This document shows, piece by piece, positions 16,185 to 24,767 of a stretch of 64,000 bases of DNA; within the stretch, counting starts at the first letter, position 1, and each line of letters begins with the position of its first letter. The stretch is taken from positions 274,762 through 338,761 of the forward strand of contig NZ_JCKI01000006.1 of the NCBI RefSeq assembly GCF_000708265.2, given 5' to 3'. A model generated the notes under the pieces. That model saw only the letters and a list, made by a program, of their open reading frames with translations, made no database searches and was not told where the DNA came from. Position numbers and translations under genes: made by a program. The DNA is from Pedobacter sp. R20-19 (GTDB lineage Bacteria; Bacteroidota; Bacteroidia; Sphingobacteriales; Sphingobacteriaceae).

Positions 16185-17924
16185 TTAATCTACTTTCTTT
16201 ACCGCTGTTTTTTCTGAAACGCCATTTTCATTGATCGCTTCAATTGAAAAATAGTAGGCTTTCTGGCTATCCATTGCCTTAAACCAATATTCATTAAAAT
16301 CATGAATCATGATGCAGTTATACAGTTTATCTGGCGCTGTTCCATAATATAGGTTGTATGCAAAAGCATTGTCAACAGGTTCCCATTTAATGTAGGCACT
16401 GCGTTTATCTTTTTCAGTTCTTAATACCATTAGATTTTCAACTGCTGCTGGTTTTTCACCGTTTCCATTTCCGAAAACACGCAAACCACTTATAGCAAAC
16501 TTTCCTGTGGGCATATGGATATTCACCATTTTGATAAACCTGGTTTTAACTGGCTTTTCTAACTCAATATAATCATGAGGAACATCGGTTTTGTTCTTAC
16601 TTTTATCAACTAAGATTGTCCATTTCTTTCCATCAGTTGAAGACAGTATTTTATACTGGTGATAGATACCAATCTGTTTACCAATAAATTCAGCATCCTG
16701 ATCGGCATAATTGATCTGAATGGCATTAACCGTGGCTAAACTGCCTAAGTCCGTTTGAATCCATTCGCCATTATTGCCTGTTTTTGCGCTCCAATAAGTT
16801 TTAATACTTTCATCAACTGCATTGTTGGCATAAAAGCTTCCTAGCGTGGAGGAAACGGTTACAGGCTTTTTATAATTGATCAACATCCAGCCTGGTCCGG
16901 CGGGTCCATTTTCTTTTCTTTCTGACGGAAGATATAGTGGGTAATCTCCAAATGCTGTATTGGTCCACATCACATCATCTTCGTCAAACCCTGTTGGCCA
17001 GATGCCCATCCGGCGTTCCCAGGTGTTTTTTACACAGATAATGCTGGTTGAAATGTGCCAGTAATTTTTCGCATTATCCTGAAAGGTTGCCCCATGACCT
17101 GCACCACGTGAAAACCCTCCGCCTTTATAACTTAAGGGATCAGATTGTGGTGTAAACTCTGTGTCGTAGAATAAGGGTTTGCTCCCTACAACCACACCAT
17201 CAGAGTACCCGCTAAATTCGGTGCCGGGCGCACCATATTGAAAATAATACTTGCCATTATGCTTGGTCATCCAGGCACCTTCTGCAAAAGGATCGAGAAA
17301 GGTATTATCCATATACTCCCCAAAACGTTGCCAGCCATAACGCCAGCTTTCTAGTAAATACATGGGGGTTCGAGTTCCTTTTGGCTTAAAAGTTTTCCGA
17401 TCTAATTCTACTCCATACATAGGGTAGTTATTGCTACTGCCGTTGTACATGTAAAATTTACCATCGTCATCAGTAAAAAAGGAAGGATCCCATCCGCCAA
17501 TTTCAAGTGAATCTACTAATGGAAACCACTTATTACCTTTTGGGTCTGTACTTCCCCATAAGGTGAAGTTTTTGGTGTAGGTACTGCCGAAGACGACCAT
17601 GGTATCACCTACAATACCTACGCCTGGTGCACATAATTCATCTTTTGTTTTATTCCATGGGCGAAGAAACTTACGTTCTTCAAATTTCCAGTTTAGCATA
17701 TCCGGACTGTGCCAGTAACCCCATTGGTTGGTGCTGAAAAGGTAAAAATCACCTTTATAATTAACAATCACAGGATCGGCTGTGGCGCGGTGTTTTCCCC
17801 ATTTGGTAAAATCTTCAATAGGGGTGTAGCCATAATCAACATTGATGGGATTACAATAGGTTTTTTGTTGGGCCTTAGATCCCATTGCGCTGAAAAATAA
17901 TAAGATCAATAAAATATTTCTCAT
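16185..17924 (-). CDS. Secreted GH43-like protein with discoidin domain
   Basis: A 579-residue protein with a signal peptide (about 1-18). The N-terminal part (about 30-340) is a GH43-like five-bladed propeller: TADPVIVNYKGDFYLFST contains the conserved early Asp, and GGWDPSFFTDDDGKFYMY the central Asp. An F5/8 type C (discoidin) carbohydrate-binding domain follows (about 350-480; WIQTDLGSLATVNAIQI, RFIKMVNI). The C-terminus (about 490-575) looks like fibronectin III (KWEPVDNAFAYNLYYG). The substrate is unknown. It is next to the GH3 gene (29 nt) and probably in the same operon. Confidence 0.82.
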   Translation of the reverse strand: MRNILLILLFFSAMGSKAQQKTYCNPINVDYGYTPIEDFTKWGKHRATADPVIVNYKGDFYLFSTNQWGYWHSPDMLNWKFEERKFLRPWNKTKDELCAPGVGIVGDTMVVFGSTYTKNFTLWGSTDPKGNKWFPLVDSLEIGGWDPSFFTDDDGKFYMYNGSSNNYPMYGVELDRKTFKPKGTRTPMYLLESWRYGWQRFGEYMDNTFLDPFAEGAWMTKHNGKYYFQYGAPGTEFSGYSDGVVVGSKPLFYDTEFTPQSDPLSYKGGGFSRGAGHGATFQDNAKNYWHISTSIICVKNTWERRMGIWPTGFDEDDVMWTNTAFGDYPLYLPSERKENGPAGPGWMLINYKKPVTVSSTLGSFYANNAVDESIKTYWSAKTGNNGEWIQTDLGSLATVNAIQINYADQDAEFIGKQIGIYHQYKILSSTDGKKWTILVDKSKNKTDVPHDYIELEKPVKTRFIKMVNIHMPTGKFAISGLRVFGNGNGEKPAAVENLMVLRTEKDKRSAYIKWEPVDNAFAYNLYYGTAPDKLYNCIMIHDFNEYWFKAMDSQKAYYFSIEAINENGVSEKTAVKKVD

Positions 17925-18026
17925 TTATAACGCTGCTTATTTAATTTAAAACCAGTTGCTTGTAACCGTAGATTAATTATACTATTAAAAATCTTGAATA
18001 AATGTTTAGCCATTATTCTGTTATAA

Positions 18027-18428
18027 TTAATTAAAAATATTTATTCTTGCGCAGCTCGAGCATCCAATTGCCATTCCACTTACGCTTAATCCGGTAACGT
18101 GTGTCCGGTGTTCCCAGTAAACCCACATATCATGAGCGCCACCGGTTGAGGTTAGCTTTACTGTATAAATGTCTCCGTTTTCTGGAATTTGTCCAATGAT
18201 GGTTCCGTTTGGAGAATTTGGTGGGATAAAAAATGAATAGCTACCACCACTGGTAGTATTTTCTAATTGTACATATACACCATCACTGGTTGAATTTGTG
18301 GCGGTTACATTTACAGTAGCAAATTTTGCTTTTATTGTTTTATGTTTAGCCTTTGGTATGGTTGTAAAACTTGATTGAAGGATTACTAATCCCATCATTG
18401 CTGTTAAAATTAAAATTATTCTTTTCAT
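18027..18428 (-). CDS. Small secreted protein of unknown function
   Basis: A 133-residue protein I do not recognise. It has a signal peptide (about 1-22), a lysine-rich linker and a beta-rich domain with many Ser, Thr and Gly residues (YVQLENTTSGGSYSFFIPP). Two cysteines near the C-terminus (GCSSC) could form a disulfide. It lies alone, with about 100 nt to the upstream GH43-like gene and 50 nt to the glucoamylase-family gene. A carbohydrate-binding or surface role would fit the location but is not shown. Confidence 0.65.
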   Translation of the reverse strand: MKRIILILTAMMGLVILQSSFTTIPKAKHKTIKAKFATVNVTATNSTSDGVYVQLENTTSGGSYSFFIPPNSPNGTIIGQIPENGDIYTVKLTSTGGAHDMWVYWEHRTHVTGLSVSGMAIGCSSCARINIFN

Positions 18429-18478
18429 GGTTCTTAGATTTAAGTGTATGATGGCTAAACATTTATTTTCAATAAATA

Positions 18479-19849
18479 CTATGGCTTAAATTGAAAGTCT
18501 AATTTTGTTAGCCCTTTCTGTACATCTGGATTACTCATGAATAATTTCCATAATAAACCTGATCTGTAATTTTCAATCATTACTACTATTGGTCCCTGAT
18601 CGATACCTAAATATCTTTTTGGGTACCAATGATCACTTTCAGAAAAAGCGTCATAAAAACCATATTTTCCCCATACTTTATCACCTAAATCTTCATAAAG
18701 ATGGCGGATAACCTTCATTGATTCTTTTGGCGTATATGGAATAGAAGAAATGGCTGCAGTGGGAGAAATTACACCGAAATCTTCCTGAGGATTGTGTGCA
18801 GCATAGCCTTTTACGGAGTAGCTTGCAGTTAAGCCCCAGCTGTTTTCGCCATAACCTTTAAATTTCTTTGGATTGGCCACACAATAATCATGTATGGCAA
18901 GGGTATGATTCACATTGTTTTCCCAGTAATCCGCATAGCGGTCTTTCAAACCATTCGGATTTAAGCCCAGATAAGAATAATGCGCCCAAAATAAAGGGCC
19001 CACGGAATTTTTTTGTCCCTGATATTTCAATTTAAATGGATGACCGTACACTTCAAAATTAGCTTTGATTGCACCATTATCCGCCCAGCCTTGATGATAA
19101 ACTGCTGCAGGAACGGTATGTGTAGGCGATGATGCAGCTAAAACATACATAATCAAACATTCATTATAACCTTTAACCGGGAAATTCATTTCCCATTTAT
19201 ATTCTGGCGACCAATGCCAGTATAGTACATTCTGGTTGCCATTGCGGTACCAGTTGAAATCAATATCCTTCCAGAGTTTGTCTGCTTTTTTCGCAAGGGC
19301 TTTATCTTCAGCAGATCCATTTTTGTAATAAGCATTAATACAAATCAGCGCTTGTGCTACAAACGAAGTTTCCACCAAATCACCACCATTGTCTTTTTGG
19401 CCGAAAGGGCGAACTTTACCTGTTTCACCATAAATCCAGTGTGGCCATACTCCATGAAAACGATCAGCTTTGGCCAGGAAATCAAGTATTTTGTTCAGCC
19501 GTTTTAAACCATCCTCTTTGCTTACGTAGCCTCTGTCAATTCCACTTAAAATAGCCATTAAACCAAAACCCGTAGCTCCGGTTGCAACTGTGCTCTTATC
19601 ATTTTCAGGATAAATATTATCTTCATGAAAGCGCTCTCTTCCAGCTCCTGATGTAGGTTCGGCACCATCCCAGAAATATTGGAAGGTTTGTTTTTGAACG
19701 AGGTCTAAAAGTTGCTCATCAGAAAGATTTTTTTTGATGGTCAGCTTAGCACTATCATTAGTATTTTCTTTTTGTGCACATGATGAAAGTGAAACCAGGA
19801 GGAGTAGCGAGAAAATTAAGATGTGACGAATAGGGTAAGTTTTTAACAT
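18479..19849 (-). CDS. Glucoamylase-family (GH144-like) lipoprotein
   Basis: A 456-residue lipoprotein: hydrophobic signal and lipobox LSSC near residue 24, then an (alpha/alpha)6-type glucoamylase-family domain. Marks are QTFQYFWDGAEPTSGAGRER near the start, TGFGLMA, GYNECLIMYVLAASSPTH and ENSWGLTASY. Proteins of this Pfam family that sit beside GH3 and SusCD include the GH144 endo-beta-1,2-glucanases, so this is probably the surface or periplasmic endo-enzyme. I chose the ATG at 19849: an ATG at 19888 lies inside a terminator hairpin, and only the later start puts the signal sequence at the N-terminus. Confidence 0.85.
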   Translation of the reverse strand: MLKTYPIRHILIFSLLLLVSLSSCAQKENTNDSAKLTIKKNLSDEQLLDLVQKQTFQYFWDGAEPTSGAGRERFHEDNIYPENDKSTVATGATGFGLMAILSGIDRGYVSKEDGLKRLNKILDFLAKADRFHGVWPHWIYGETGKVRPFGQKDNGGDLVETSFVAQALICINAYYKNGSAEDKALAKKADKLWKDIDFNWYRNGNQNVLYWHWSPEYKWEMNFPVKGYNECLIMYVLAASSPTHTVPAAVYHQGWADNGAIKANFEVYGHPFKLKYQGQKNSVGPLFWAHYSYLGLNPNGLKDRYADYWENNVNHTLAIHDYCVANPKKFKGYGENSWGLTASYSVKGYAAHNPQEDFGVISPTAAISSIPYTPKESMKVIRHLYEDLGDKVWGKYGFYDAFSESDHWYPKRYLGIDQGPIVVMIENYRSGLLWKLFMSNPDVQKGLTKLDFQFKP

Positions 19850-19864
19850 AGCGACTTTAAAAAA

Positions 19865-19893
19865 AAAGGTTGCCAGATCATCTGGCAACCTTT
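19865..19893 (-). terminator. Terminator after susD, abutting the next gene
   Basis: A perfect 13-bp stem (AAAGGTTGCCAGA and its complement) with a 3-nt loop, followed on the minus strand by a run of T. It ends 15 nt before the glucoamylase-family start at 19849 and begins 14 nt after the susD stop. Confidence 0.88.
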
Positions 19894-19906
19894 ATCAAAA
19901 TTTTTA

Positions 19907-21394
19907 TTAGTAACCAGGATTTTGCGTTAGCAAGCCCCCGCTTAATTCAATTTCTGTTTGTGGGATTGGCCATACTTCATTTTTATTAGCCTTCCAACCT
20001 TTAACACCAAATACTTCAACACCTCTGCCTTGACGGATCACATCAAAATACCTGTCATTCTCTAAAGCTAATTCAACTTTTCTTTCGTTATATATCGCCG
20101 AACGAAGTAATGCTTTATCTGTAGTGACGACATCCGGAAGAATTCCGGATAAAGTACCTCTTGCACGAGCACGTACTTTATTTAGAGATGTTAAGGCTAA
20201 AGAAGGGTTTCCTAATTCATTTGCTGCTTCAGCATTCATAAGCAAGACATCAGCGAATCTTAACGCTCTAAAATTTTGTTGAGATCCTTGATTTCCAGCG
20301 ATGAACATACTGAAAGGAACATATGACTTTTGATTATAGCCAATGTTAACTATATTGGTTTTAATAAAATCTCCTTGTGGAGTCGTTTCACCTGGGAAAA
20401 GAATAGTCGCATCTCTTCTTGGGTCACCTGTTTCAAAACCATCAATCAAGGCCTGAGAAGGTGTATTAAATCCCCAGCCTCCAGCTGGTTCTCCAGCCAC
20501 ACCTTGTACCTGACTATATTGTGAATTAGATGCATCTAAGTTTGTAGGATAATATTCACATTGAACCTCAAATAATGATTCTACATTATTTTCATTCTGA
20601 GTACGAAATCCCTTTTCAAAATCTGGAAATAGAGAGTAACCCATCGAAATTACCTGATTGGTTAACGATAATACATCACTCCATTTTTGTTGATACATAG
20701 CCACTTTAGCATGCATACCAAGAGCTGCGCCTTTTGTAGCTCTACCTAAATCTGAAGCACCGTAAGATGCAGGTAATGCCGCAGCAGCTTCGTTTAAATC
20801 TTTTTCGATCTGAGCATAAACTGCTGCTTTATCTGCTCGTGGGATATTATATTCAGATGCATCTGCCGGAACTTTTAATCTAAGTGGCACACCACCGTAA
20901 GCTCTGACTAATCTAAAATATGAATAAGCCCTTACAAATTTCGCTTCAGCCAGATAACGCGATTTTAAACTTTCATCCATAGAAATAGAAGGAACGTTAT
21001 CTAGTACCTGGTTACAAAGATTAATATTTCTGTACTGACCAGTCCAAAAACTTTGTAAAGAACCTTCTGTAGAGGTAACAGTAAAAGTATCATATAAATT
21101 AAAGAAGGTAGCATCAACAGGTGTGCTGCCTTTATCAGCTTCGTCAGATCCAGTGCTTTCTATCGCTATAGCTGGAAAGGCCAGGTTTTCCCACGTACGT
21201 AAGTTTCCATAAATTGCGTTAACGGCTTTAGTTGCATCATCTTGGGTTTTCCAGAACTGTTGGGCAGCCTGTTGTCCTTGAGGATCTACATCTAGAAAGC
21301 TTTTTTTACAAGAAGATGCGAGTACTAAGGTGGATAAAACACCAACTACACACCATTTTTGTAATTTTATGTTCATATATGTTTTCATTTTCAA
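19907..21394 (-). CDS. SusD/RagB-family glycan-binding lipoprotein
   Basis: A 495-residue SusD-like protein. The lipoprotein signal ends at ASSCKKSFLDVDP. Family marks are the early FWKTQDDATKAVNAIYG, the TPR-like YLAEAKFVRAYSYFRLVRAYGGVP and the late RFADVLLMNAEAANELG and NERKVELALENDRYFDVIR. It binds glycans at the cell surface and forms a lid over the SusC channel encoded just upstream (5-nt gap). An internal ATG at 21376 would give a more usual signal peptide length and may be the true start. Confidence 0.93.
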   Translation of the reverse strand: MKMKTYMNIKLQKWCVVGVLSTLVLASSCKKSFLDVDPQGQQAAQQFWKTQDDATKAVNAIYGNLRTWENLAFPAIAIESTGSDEADKGSTPVDATFFNLYDTFTVTSTEGSLQSFWTGQYRNINLCNQVLDNVPSISMDESLKSRYLAEAKFVRAYSYFRLVRAYGGVPLRLKVPADASEYNIPRADKAAVYAQIEKDLNEAAAALPASYGASDLGRATKGAALGMHAKVAMYQQKWSDVLSLTNQVISMGYSLFPDFEKGFRTQNENNVESLFEVQCEYYPTNLDASNSQYSQVQGVAGEPAGGWGFNTPSQALIDGFETGDPRRDATILFPGETTPQGDFIKTNIVNIGYNQKSYVPFSMFIAGNQGSQQNFRALRFADVLLMNAEAANELGNPSLALTSLNKVRARARGTLSGILPDVVTTDKALLRSAIYNERKVELALENDRYFDVIRQGRGVEVFGVKGWKANKNEVWPIPQTEIELSGGLLTQNPGY

Positions 21395-21399
21395 ATCAA

Positions 21400-24300
21400 T
21401 TAAAAGGTTAAGTTTACACCGATATTATAGGTAGCAAACATTGGATATACATTGAGATCAATACCTGCACTGGTCGGTACTCCACCAACTTCAGGAGTAA
21501 AGCCACGGTATCCAAATAAATTAACTGCGTTTTGTGCATTTGCAAACACGCGTAATTTTTGTATTTTCCATTTGGAAGTTAATTTTTGTGGTAAATTATA
21601 ACCCAATTGAATATTTCTTAACCTAATGTATGCACCACTTTCTACATAAAATGAGTTGGTTTGATTGTTATTTCCGCCAGCTAAATTTGCTGAAGGATAA
21701 GTGTTGGTAGATCCGGCACCAGTCCAGCGGTTATCATAAAACTCTTTAGTGTAGTTTTCATTACCTAACCTGTTACCTAAGTTCGCATTATATACATCTA
21801 CATCAGCAACACCTTGAATGTCAAGAGTTAGATCGAAATTTTTGTATGCGAAATTTGTATTTACACCATAGGTATATTTAGGATTTGGATTTCCAAGAAA
21901 GGTTTTATCCCTTTGGTCAATAGTACCGTCTCCGTTTAGATCAGCATATTTGAAATCTCCGGGTTTAGCTCCTGATAAACCAGAAGTTGCAGCTTCTTGA
22001 GCAGTTTGTATAATGCCGGTTACCTCATAACCAAAAAATGATCCTATTGGTTGCCCAACTACAGTTCTGGTTGGTACTACTGCGTTATTTAATCCATTAC
22101 CACCAGCGTCTATTGGATTAGAGCCAGAGGTTACATTCAGAACTTTATTATTGTTGATGCCTATATTTCCACTGATAGAATAGGTTAAACCACCATCAGT
22201 TTTATCAGACCAAGTAGCAGAAAGTTCAAATCCTCTATTTCTAAAATCGGCCTGGTTGCCTAGTAACAAACTGTTAGATGTACCTAATGAACCTAAAATA
22301 GGGATATTAAAGATTGCCTGTTCTGTCTTTTTACTGTAGTAATCCGCTTCAATTGATAGTTTGTTGTTAAAGAAACCCATTTCTAAACCAATATCAGTTC
22401 CTGCACTGCGCTCCCAAAAAAGTGCTGAAGGAACAATGCTGGTTACACTTGCGCCAGTATTCGCAATCCCATTATAGAATGCTATTAAACCAGCACTTTG
22501 ATCTACTGTTAATGTTGTAGGATTTATAGGTACACCTGCGTTACCTACTTTACCCCAGCTACCTCTTAACTTTAAATTGCTGAAGATCTTTTGATCTTTC
22601 ATAAAATCTTCATTGGTTATTACCCAACCCGCACCAACTGAAGGAAAATATCCCCATAAATCACTTCCGCCGAAAAACTGTGATGCAGCATCTGCTCTTA
22701 ATGAAGCATTTAATAAGTACTTGTTTTTAAAACCATAGTTTACTCTTCCAAAATAGGATGTAGCCGTATTTAATGAGCCACTATCTTCAATCTTCCTTCC
22801 ATCGGCATTACCTAAACGCAGGTAAAGATCTCCTTCAGATTGATATGGAACATTCTGGGCGGTTCCTGTTGTAGTGTAAGATTTATAACGTTGTGCAGTT
22901 TGACCTGCTAATACGGTTAAACTGTGATCGTTCCACTTATTGTCATAGGTTAATGTATTTTCCAAAATCCAATTTCTTGTTTCAACCCTGCCAATAGAGA
23001 GTGTACTTATATTAGCGTTTTGTGCGGTTGTAGCCTTGTATTTTGGGGTATAATTGGTGTTTTCTTCCTGGCCGAAATCTCCACCAGCGCTGGTTTTGAA
23101 CGTGAAATGTTTCGCGAATTTTAACTCTGCATAAACATTTCCGGTTATTCTGTATTTTGAAGTTCTGCTATTGTTAAAATCAAGTGTAGCCTGAGGATTC
23201 ACGTTACTTCCATTTCCTAAATCTACAGTACCATTTCCAACAGGTACTTTAGTCGGATCTCCGTATGAACCATCTGCATTAAAAACCGATAGAACCGGAG
23301 CAGCGGTATATAAAGCACGGTATATTGATGCAGGAGCATTTTTAGAGATACTAGAGCTACCTGTAACATTATACCCTATTTTAAGGTCTTTCTTTACCTG
23401 AAAATCGTTTGATAAACGTGCTGTATATCTCTTATAATTATTGGTTTTTATAATACCATCCTGATCTACATAACCCAATGAAAAATTATAACTGGATTTC
23501 TCTGTTGCACCATTAATGGAAAGCTGATGGTTTGTAATGATCGCATTTCTTAATGCCTGATCGTACCAGTCTGTACCTTCTCCAAGATTTGTATTTGTAA
23601 ACAAAGGGCTGGAACCATTTATAGCATATGCTTCATTTACTACAGTTGCATATTCACTTGCATTAGTCATTTCAACCGCATTCGTTACACTTTGCACACC
23701 AACAGTACCGTTATAGTTGATGGTAGCATTACCTGTCTTACCTTTAACAGTAGTAACCAATACCACACCATTTGCAGCACGGATACCATAAATGGATTGT
23801 GAAGAGGCATCTTTCAGAATATTAATGCTAGCAATATCTGCAGGATTCAAAAATGTAATGTCATCATACCAAACACCATCTACCACATATAATGGTCCTG
23901 TGTTACCATAAATAGTTCCCGTTCCACGAATGGTAATTTGAGGCGACGATCCAGGTGTAGCGTTATTGCTGATAGAAACCCCTGCAACTTTACCTTGTAA
24001 GCCACTAATTGGATTGGTAGATGGTTGTTTTGAAATATCCTCGCCCTTAACACTGGCTACAGATCCGGTAACATCAATTTTTCTTTGTGTACCATAACCC
24101 ACAACTACAACCTGCTCGAGTTGTTGTGTTGATGAAGCTAAAGCTACATTAATAGTTGTGCGGTTAGCAACAACCTGCTCCTGGGCGGTGTAACCTACAA
24201 AATTGAATACTAAAGTTGCATCAGCAGGTGCGCTGATTGAATAATTTCCGTCTGCATCTGTCTGCGTTCCGCCTTGTGCTCCTTTTATAACAATGGTTAC

Positions 24301-24432
24301 GCCTGGGAGAGATGTCTTATCACCTCCATCAGTTACCTTACCTTTAATGGTAATGTTTTGCGCAAATGCTACGTTAATGGTTAGCAAGCAAAATGCAGCG
24401 AGAACAGAAATTCTTGTAAAGATTCTTTTCAT
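21400..24432 (-). CDS. SusC/RagA-family TonB-linked outer membrane transporter
   Basis: A 1010-residue TonB-dependent transporter. After the signal peptide (about 1-24) come a carboxypeptidase-like domain (ITIKGKVTDGGDKTSLPGVT), a TonB-box/plug start (LEQVVVVGYGTQRKIDVTGS), the plug (NPISGLQGKVAGVSI, GTIYGNTGPLYVVDGVWYDD) and a beta-barrel ending in aromatic NIGVNLTF. It imports oligosaccharides. I chose the ATG at 24432 because the upstream ATG would add a charged 21-residue extension ahead of the signal peptide. Confidence 0.94.
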   Translation of the reverse strand: MKRIFTRISVLAAFCLLTINVAFAQNITIKGKVTDGGDKTSLPGVTIVIKGAQGGTQTDADGNYSISAPADATLVFNFVGYTAQEQVVANRTTINVALASSTQQLEQVVVVGYGTQRKIDVTGSVASVKGEDISKQPSTNPISGLQGKVAGVSISNNATPGSSPQITIRGTGTIYGNTGPLYVVDGVWYDDITFLNPADIASINILKDASSQSIYGIRAANGVVLVTTVKGKTGNATINYNGTVGVQSVTNAVEMTNASEYATVVNEAYAINGSSPLFTNTNLGEGTDWYDQALRNAIITNHQLSINGATEKSSYNFSLGYVDQDGIIKTNNYKRYTARLSNDFQVKKDLKIGYNVTGSSSISKNAPASIYRALYTAAPVLSVFNADGSYGDPTKVPVGNGTVDLGNGSNVNPQATLDFNNSRTSKYRITGNVYAELKFAKHFTFKTSAGGDFGQEENTNYTPKYKATTAQNANISTLSIGRVETRNWILENTLTYDNKWNDHSLTVLAGQTAQRYKSYTTTGTAQNVPYQSEGDLYLRLGNADGRKIEDSGSLNTATSYFGRVNYGFKNKYLLNASLRADAASQFFGGSDLWGYFPSVGAGWVITNEDFMKDQKIFSNLKLRGSWGKVGNAGVPINPTTLTVDQSAGLIAFYNGIANTGASVTSIVPSALFWERSAGTDIGLEMGFFNNKLSIEADYYSKKTEQAIFNIPILGSLGTSNSLLLGNQADFRNRGFELSATWSDKTDGGLTYSISGNIGINNNKVLNVTSGSNPIDAGGNGLNNAVVPTRTVVGQPIGSFFGYEVTGIIQTAQEAATSGLSGAKPGDFKYADLNGDGTIDQRDKTFLGNPNPKYTYGVNTNFAYKNFDLTLDIQGVADVDVYNANLGNRLGNENYTKEFYDNRWTGAGSTNTYPSANLAGGNNNQTNSFYVESGAYIRLRNIQLGYNLPQKLTSKWKIQKLRVFANAQNAVNLFGYRGFTPEVGGVPTSAGIDLNVYPMFATYNIGVNLTF

Positions 24433-24767
24433 GCTATTATTAAAATTTAGTTTAATTGTTAATATAAAAGTGAGGTTGTTTATTCGCTTGTGCAAGTGAA
24501 TTTACCTCAACATCATTACATCATGAGAGCCGGATTGCTATGTGAAAGAATAGAACCAAATGCTATTTCAGACCAAAAACGCAGTTTTTAGCTTTTTAAC
24601 ATTATTTTAACATTAGGCTAAGTGTGAAAAGTACACGAAGGTTTTTGTGGGGTGTAATTTTAGCTTGTGAGAGGTAATGATGTAGTCGAAAAACAAGGTG
24701 TAATGGAGTTTCAGGCAAAAATTGCCAATTCATGAGATCGTTCCCCGCAGTTTTTGTAAAGCCTGAT
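24433..24767. other. Intergenic region upstream of susC with dyad
   Basis: No gene is visible. The main structure is the nested dyad at 24471-24509, about 40-75 bp before the susC start. I find no perfect TAnnTTTG box on the minus strand. The remainder is AT-rich and holds the 3' flank of the regulator gene. Confidence 0.5.
24471..24509. promoter_or_regulatory. Nested inverted repeat in the susC leader
   Basis: ATTCGCTTG (24482-24490) and CAAGTGAAT (24493-24501) form a 9-bp arm pair with one G-T type mismatch. They are enclosed by TGAGGT (24471-24476) and ACCTCA (24504-24509). It may be an operator for the propeller/LuxR regulator encoded next to it, or an RNA hairpin in the leader. Confidence 0.45.
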
